Assembly (NCBI GenBank): GCA_963814165.1
Contig: CAWFBW010000017.1
Coordinates: 1-64,000 of the forward strand
Source: DASRAA01 sp963814165
GTDB taxonomy: Bacteria > Acidobacteriota > Terriglobia > Terriglobales > Acidobacteriaceae
Reading direction: 5' to 3'
Length of the DNA: 64,000 nucleotides
Under the pieces are notes generated by a model. It searched no databases. It was not told the origin of the DNA and saw only the letters and a program-made list of their open reading frames with translations. Below are positions 60,644 to 64,000 of this stretch, piece by piece. Every line of letters starts with the position of its first letter. Position 1 is the first letter of the stretch. Both the position numbers and the translations under genes were made by a program.

Positions 60644-61606
60644 TCAACGAAAAATCGACGCGAAAAACGCGCCAATCTTCGCGAAGAAGCCGTGCTTCTG
60701 CTGGGCTGGCTTCCGGCCGCTGGCGGCGACTTCCGTCTTGGCGGCCTTTGCGTTCTTGGCCGACGTCGCAGGCGGAGGTAGCACTACCGGCTCAAAGCTC
60801 ATCGGCTTGCTCTCCATCTTCAGGTGAGCCACATTCTCCGTGAGATTGACTGGTTCGCTGGCGCGATAAATGAACGGCGCGTCCACCACCATGTGGGTTT
60901 GCGGCTCGGGTGGTTCAGACTTGGGTGCCTCTGTCTGCGGCGGCGGTGGAGGAGGCGTAACCTTGGCGACCTGCGTTGGCGGAGGCGCGGGGCATCCGCA
61001 ACTCTCGCGGGTCGGCATCGCCCCGCTGATGCGTCCGCCGTTGAAGATGACCGCTTCGTTCGGCTTCACCTGGTACGACTCGTCGCCCATGCCCTCGGAA
61101 ACCACCACCGCCGACGAGTTCGAGGACAGCGATTGCACGCAGGTGTCGCCTTTGGCGTTCACGCGCACCGCCAAGTGCAGGCGTCCCGGGCCCGGCAGCA
61201 GCAGCCGAAAATCCGGGGTGAGCAGGTTGTCGGAAGCGGCGCCGATCGGGTAATCCATCTCGAGATTGCCGGTATTCATGCTGAACATGAGCTGGCGGCC
61301 ATTCTGCGAGGTGGTGACGGCAAGGCTGGTGTTCGGGCAGATCAGCATGGTGCCGCCGCGTTCCAGCTTCAGAGTGGCCGTCTGCTCGCCCGCCGAAATC
61401 GACGAGCCGCTCAGCACCTTCGTTCCCGAACTGGCCAGCACGACCCCACCCTTCACGCTGGCGTCGGAGGCGAACAACTCGCCCACGTTCTGCTGGGCAT
61501 GCGCCGCTAGCGGGGCCATCGCAAGCAAGCCAGCCCGCCAGTACTTGGCGGACAAGGATCGTCGCGGGCTTGGCATTCTCCGGAGTGGTTGCATGGAAAG
61601 CATCAA
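60644..61606 (-). CDS. Secreted FecR-like domain protein with basic Ala-rich tail
   Basis: A 320-aa protein with signal peptide (AGLLAMAPLAAHAQQN). Residues 45-200 resemble a FecR-type domain (LASSGTKVLSGSSISAGEQT, AVTTSQNGRQLMFSMNTGNL). A Pro-rich linker (PPPPPPQTEAPKSEPP) and a Lys/Ala tail end in an aromatic amphipathic helix (HGFFAKIGAFFASIFR) that could contact the membrane. It is divergent from the MacB-type permease gene. Function unknown. Confidence 0.68.
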   Translation of the reverse strand: MMLSMQPLRRMPSPRRSLSAKYWRAGLLAMAPLAAHAQQNVGELFASDASVKGGVVLASSGTKVLSGSSISAGEQTATLKLERGGTMLICPNTSLAVTTSQNGRQLMFSMNTGNLEMDYPIGAASDNLLTPDFRLLLPGPGRLHLAVRVNAKGDTCVQSLSSNSSAVVVSEGMGDESYQVKPNEAVIFNGGRISGAMPTRESCGCPAPPPTQVAKVTPPPPPPQTEAPKSEPPEPQTHMVVDAPFIYRASEPVNLTENVAHLKMESKPMSFEPVVLPPPATSAKNAKAAKTEVAASGRKPAQQKHGFFAKIGAFFASIFR

Positions 61607-61696
61607 GGTGTACGTTGATGATACGCTGCCGCGGCGTCAGCGCGGCATCCATCGTTGAAGCCGCGAAGCCATAGGATTAGTCTAACCAGCGTAGGC

Positions 61697-62938
61697 ATGG
61701 CGAACAACGGCAAAGGCGCGCGGCATTACCCCAAGCTGGTCCTGGGCGAAACCATCAGTGTGGCCCTGGAGACATTCCGCAGCAACAAGGTGCGCTTCGC
61801 GCTCACCGCTTTGGGCATGGTGATCGGGACGGCGTCGCTCATCCTGGTGGTGACCATCGGCCTCACCGGCAAGCAGTACGTGCTCCAGCAAATTCAATCC
61901 ATTGGCGCCAACCTGATTTTTGCCGAGTATCAGGGCGGCGCCATCTATAGTGCCGAGGCTGCCAATGACTACATGACGATTGAAGACCTCAATGCCATCC
62001 GCCAGCAGGTGCCGAACATTGCGGCCTCCTCGCCCATCATTGAGTTGCACGAGCGCATCACCATTCCGGAAGGAAAGGAGCGCGACGTCCTCGTGCTCGG
62101 CGTCTCCGCCGAATATTACTGGGTGCGCAACCTCGAGACGCTGACCGGCCGCTTTCTGGAAGAGAATGACGTGGAGACCCGCGGCAAGGTAGCGGTCATT
62201 ACCCAGAGCCTTGCCATTGCCATGTACGGCTCAACCAGCGCGGCCGTCGGTCAAACGATCAAGCTCACCGGACTGCCATTCACCGTGGTCGGCACGTTCC
62301 GGGAGCGTATCGACACTTTCGGCCAGTCCGAAATCACCGACGACTCCATCCTGATCCCCTACACCACAGCACGTTTCTTCACGACGACCGACACGGTAAA
62401 ACAGCTCTACTTTTCAGTGACTGACCCGTCCGATATTCCGTACGCGTCTGAGAAGATTCTGCACATTCTCCAGACCCGGCATCGGCCCGAATCGGTATTT
62501 AAGGTTGACAACCTAACGGAACTGCTGGCGGTGGCCGGACGCATTGCCAATGGGCTGACGACGGTGCTTCTGTTGGTGGCTGTGCTGACCCTCCTGGTGA
62601 GCGGCGTGGGAATCATGAACATCATGGCGGCCACGGTGAACTCTCGAATCCGGGAGATTGGCATACGCAAGGCCGTAGGAGCCACTAACGCCGAAATCCG
62701 GGCACAATTTCTCACCGAAGCGGTACTGATTTCGCTCATCGGCGGGCTTATCGGAATCGTCATTGGCATGGCGCTGCCCATCTCGGTGCGAGTGCTGACC
62801 AGCTACCGCATTCCGATCTCGGGCCTGTCGGTGATCATTGCCGTGCTGGTGTCGTCGCTGATAGGCGTCATGTTTGGCACCTTGCCCGCTGCGCGCGCTG
62901 CCCGACTTGATCCAGTCGAGAGCCTGCGATGGGAATAG
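61697..62938 (+). CDS. MacB-type ABC transporter permease
   Basis: A 413-aa permease with four TMs: TM1 (FALTALGMVIGTASLILVVT), a periplasmic MacB_PCD domain (about 50-270), then TM2-4 with the FtsX signature INSRIREIGIRKAVGATNAE-like SRIREIGIRKAVGATNAEI and the end ARAARLDPVESLRWE. The ATG at 61697 gives the normal N terminus; 61655 is an upstream alternative. It is a single FtsX unit, unlike the two ADOP genes. The ATPase and membrane-fusion partners are not in the window. Confidence 0.92.
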   Translation: MANNGKGARHYPKLVLGETISVALETFRSNKVRFALTALGMVIGTASLILVVTIGLTGKQYVLQQIQSIGANLIFAEYQGGAIYSAEAANDYMTIEDLNAIRQQVPNIAASSPIIELHERITIPEGKERDVLVLGVSAEYYWVRNLETLTGRFLEENDVETRGKVAVITQSLAIAMYGSTSAAVGQTIKLTGLPFTVVGTFRERIDTFGQSEITDDSILIPYTTARFFTTTDTVKQLYFSVTDPSDIPYASEKILHILQTRHRPESVFKVDNLTELLAVAGRIANGLTTVLLLVAVLTLLVSGVGIMNIMAATVNSRIREIGIRKAVGATNAEIRAQFLTEAVLISLIGGLIGIVIGMALPISVRVLTSYRIPISGLSVIIAVLVSSLIGVMFGTLPAARAARLDPVESLRWE

Positions 62939-63042
62939 CGAATAGTTGTCAGCGTTTAGTTGTCGGTTGTCAGTCATAGAGATTGCCGTGGCAGCGATAT
63001 GCTTTGAACTGCAAGGCGCCTGATGACCGATAATGGAAAGCG

Positions 63043-63582
63043 ATGTTGAACCAGATCACACCGCCTCGCGCCCCCAATCGTCCGCCGGAGGATGCCTTTC
63101 AACTGCTAGTGGCATGTCACCTGCGCATTCGCCACTTCGCAGCCGCGGCCGCGAAGCTCGCGCACGCGCAAGGTGCGTCTGCTGAGGACATTCGCATGTC
63201 AGCCGCCGGGGTTCACCGCTACTTGTCGGTTTCGCTGCCACTGCACGAGGCCGACGAAGAAGACACACTTCGCCCACGGTTAGAAGCAGTCGCCGACGAT
63301 CGTATGCGCCACGCGCTTGTCGCGATGCACGACCAGCATCAGGCCATCGATGAGTTGGTTGAGCGGCTTCTGCCGCTGCTCATGCTCTTGCAGCGCAATC
63401 CGGACGCGATGCACGACACCGGCAGCGAGATGTGTTCCATCACCAAGGCATTGCAGGAGATCTTCGACGCGCACCTCAAACTTGAGGAGGAAGTTGTCTT
63501 CCCTGCGATACTCAAAGCACTTCCGGAACACGAGCGGGCTGCGATGCTAAAAGAAATGCAGCAACGACGCCAACAAGGCTAG
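63043..63582 (+). CDS. Hemerythrin HHE domain protein
   Basis: A 179-aa four-helix protein. Putative di-iron ligands are His in LLVACHLRIRHF, His-Glu in PLHEADEEDTL, His in AMHDQHQAIDEL and His-Glu in FDAHLKLEEEVVFPAI, the HHE hemerythrin pattern. Such cytosolic proteins sense or scavenge oxygen or NO, or repair iron centres. It is followed after 290 bp by the sigma factor gene on the same strand. Confidence 0.86.
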   Translation: MLNQITPPRAPNRPPEDAFQLLVACHLRIRHFAAAAAKLAHAQGASAEDIRMSAAGVHRYLSVSLPLHEADEEDTLRPRLEAVADDRMRHALVAMHDQHQAIDELVERLLPLLMLLQRNPDAMHDTGSEMCSITKALQEIFDAHLKLEEEVVFPAILKALPEHERAAMLKEMQQRRQQG

Positions 63583-63873
63583 GTGCACTCGGCCAAGGCT
63601 TGCGGAAACCACGCTGTACGTCACTCCTCGCTCCCACGACGAGTACCGCCGGTAAAGCATTCGCCGCAGCTTTTTCCCAAGAGCTGCTTTGTCCCTGCCA
63701 GTTGTCGGCGAAAGGGCTTTGCTGATATCTTCACGTGGTTTCAGCTTGCTACATGCCCTACGAGAGATCGGGCGAATTTGGATTTTGCGGAGCGAAAAAA
63801 GTCATTCTCGCGCGAACCTTGCCACTTGTGTGAGAGTGCACAATCTGGCATCCCCTTGACTGCGTATTAATAG

Positions 63874-64000
63874 ATGGAACCAATGGACAAGAGCCCGGGA
63901 ACCCCGACGGATGCAGGAAACGACATGCGCCTGGTGGCGCGGGTCCGTGCCGGCGACCAGCAGGCGCTGGCCGAGCTCTATGATCGCTATTCCGGCGTGG
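63874..64000 (+). CDS. ECF RNA polymerase sigma factor, 5' part only
   Basis: The first 42 codons of a gene cut by the window end. After a short head, MRLVARVRAGDQQALAELYD and RYSGV match the start of sigma-70 region 2 in extracytoplasmic-function sigma factors. The ATG at 63874 is used here; a second in-frame ATG lies 9 bp on. No gene is visible in the preceding 291 bp. Confidence 0.82.
   Translation, partial: MEPMDKSPGTPTDAGNDMRLVARVRAGDQQALAELYDRYSGV

Noticed and set aside
1..64000. CRISPR array, rRNA or tRNA genes, integron attC array
   Set aside because: No regularly spaced direct repeats with unique spacers were seen, no rRNA/tRNA signatures, and the dispersed hairpins are not arranged as a cassette array.

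Overview
The window is about 61-62% GC by eye and reads as a chromosome fragment of an acidobacterium (Acidobacteriota, Korobacter/Terriglobia-like). The taxonomic call is an inference from family content: two 'VWFA-related acidobacterial' proteins in tandem, two ADOP-type (duplicated orphan permease) ABC permeases, one of them coupled to a PadR regulator, three PEP-CTERM proteins, a DcaP-like porin with a cupredoxin partner, and dispersed palindromic intergenic repeats. I saw no tRNA, rRNA, CRISPR array or prophage.

Layout. 0.1-12.6 kb: metabolism and envelope genes (HAD phosphatase, 2-oxoacid dehydrogenase E2, PadR-ADOP pair, transglutaminase-like protein, gamma-glutamyltransferase, TIM-barrel isomerase, asnS, arginase). 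12.8-20.2 kb: two VWFA-related secreted proteins, then a cell-wall precursor cluster: a sugar-kinase-like (AmgK/APH fold) protein fused to a RapZ C-terminal domain, an overlapping MurU-like nucleotidyltransferase that carries a frameshift, and D-Ala-D-Ala ligase. 20.2-28.8 kb: Tat-signal aminotransferase, split chromate transporter, secreted and membrane proteins, a TMEM175-type K+ channel and a PEP-CTERM beta-propeller-like protein. 29.0-33.9 kb: two-component system, porin and cupredoxin, probably one regulated unit. 33.9-37.8 kb: small secreted proteins and an MFS transporter.

37.9-50.5 kb is an accessory island. It holds two TIR-domain proteins (TIR + coiled coil + TM + Sel1 repeats; TIR + coiled coil + polytopic membrane domain), a ParDE-type toxin-antitoxin pair, an intact RAYT (REP-associated Y1 transposase) inside nested inverted REP hairpins plus a decayed RAYT copy, an IS200-like fragment, two 1411-bp IS110-family (IS1111-type) elements, a broken IS630 element, and several families of dispersed hairpins.

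The most interesting observation concerns the IS110 elements. Their long, invariant right-end non-coding region contains segments complementary to both halves of the target site (GAATGGGGCACC) and to both halves of the element's own circle junction, arranged as expected for a bridge RNA. An unoccupied copy of one insertion site is present in the same window, so the element ends can be fixed to within 3 bp. Both copies encode the recombinase in two frames, split at the same GC palindrome, with mostly synonymous differences between copies on both sides of it.

50.5-64 kb: chromosomal genes resume (PEP-CTERM protein, YhhN, a second ADOP permease, PEP-CTERM GDSL esterase, PPOX-family protein, ThiE, PgeF with a frameshifted 3' end, HU/IHF, SppA, a FecR-like protein, MacB-type permease, hemerythrin protein) and the window ends inside an ECF sigma factor gene. 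Single-base disruptions in the MurU-like gene, pgeF and the IS630 transposase could be genuine or assembly errors.
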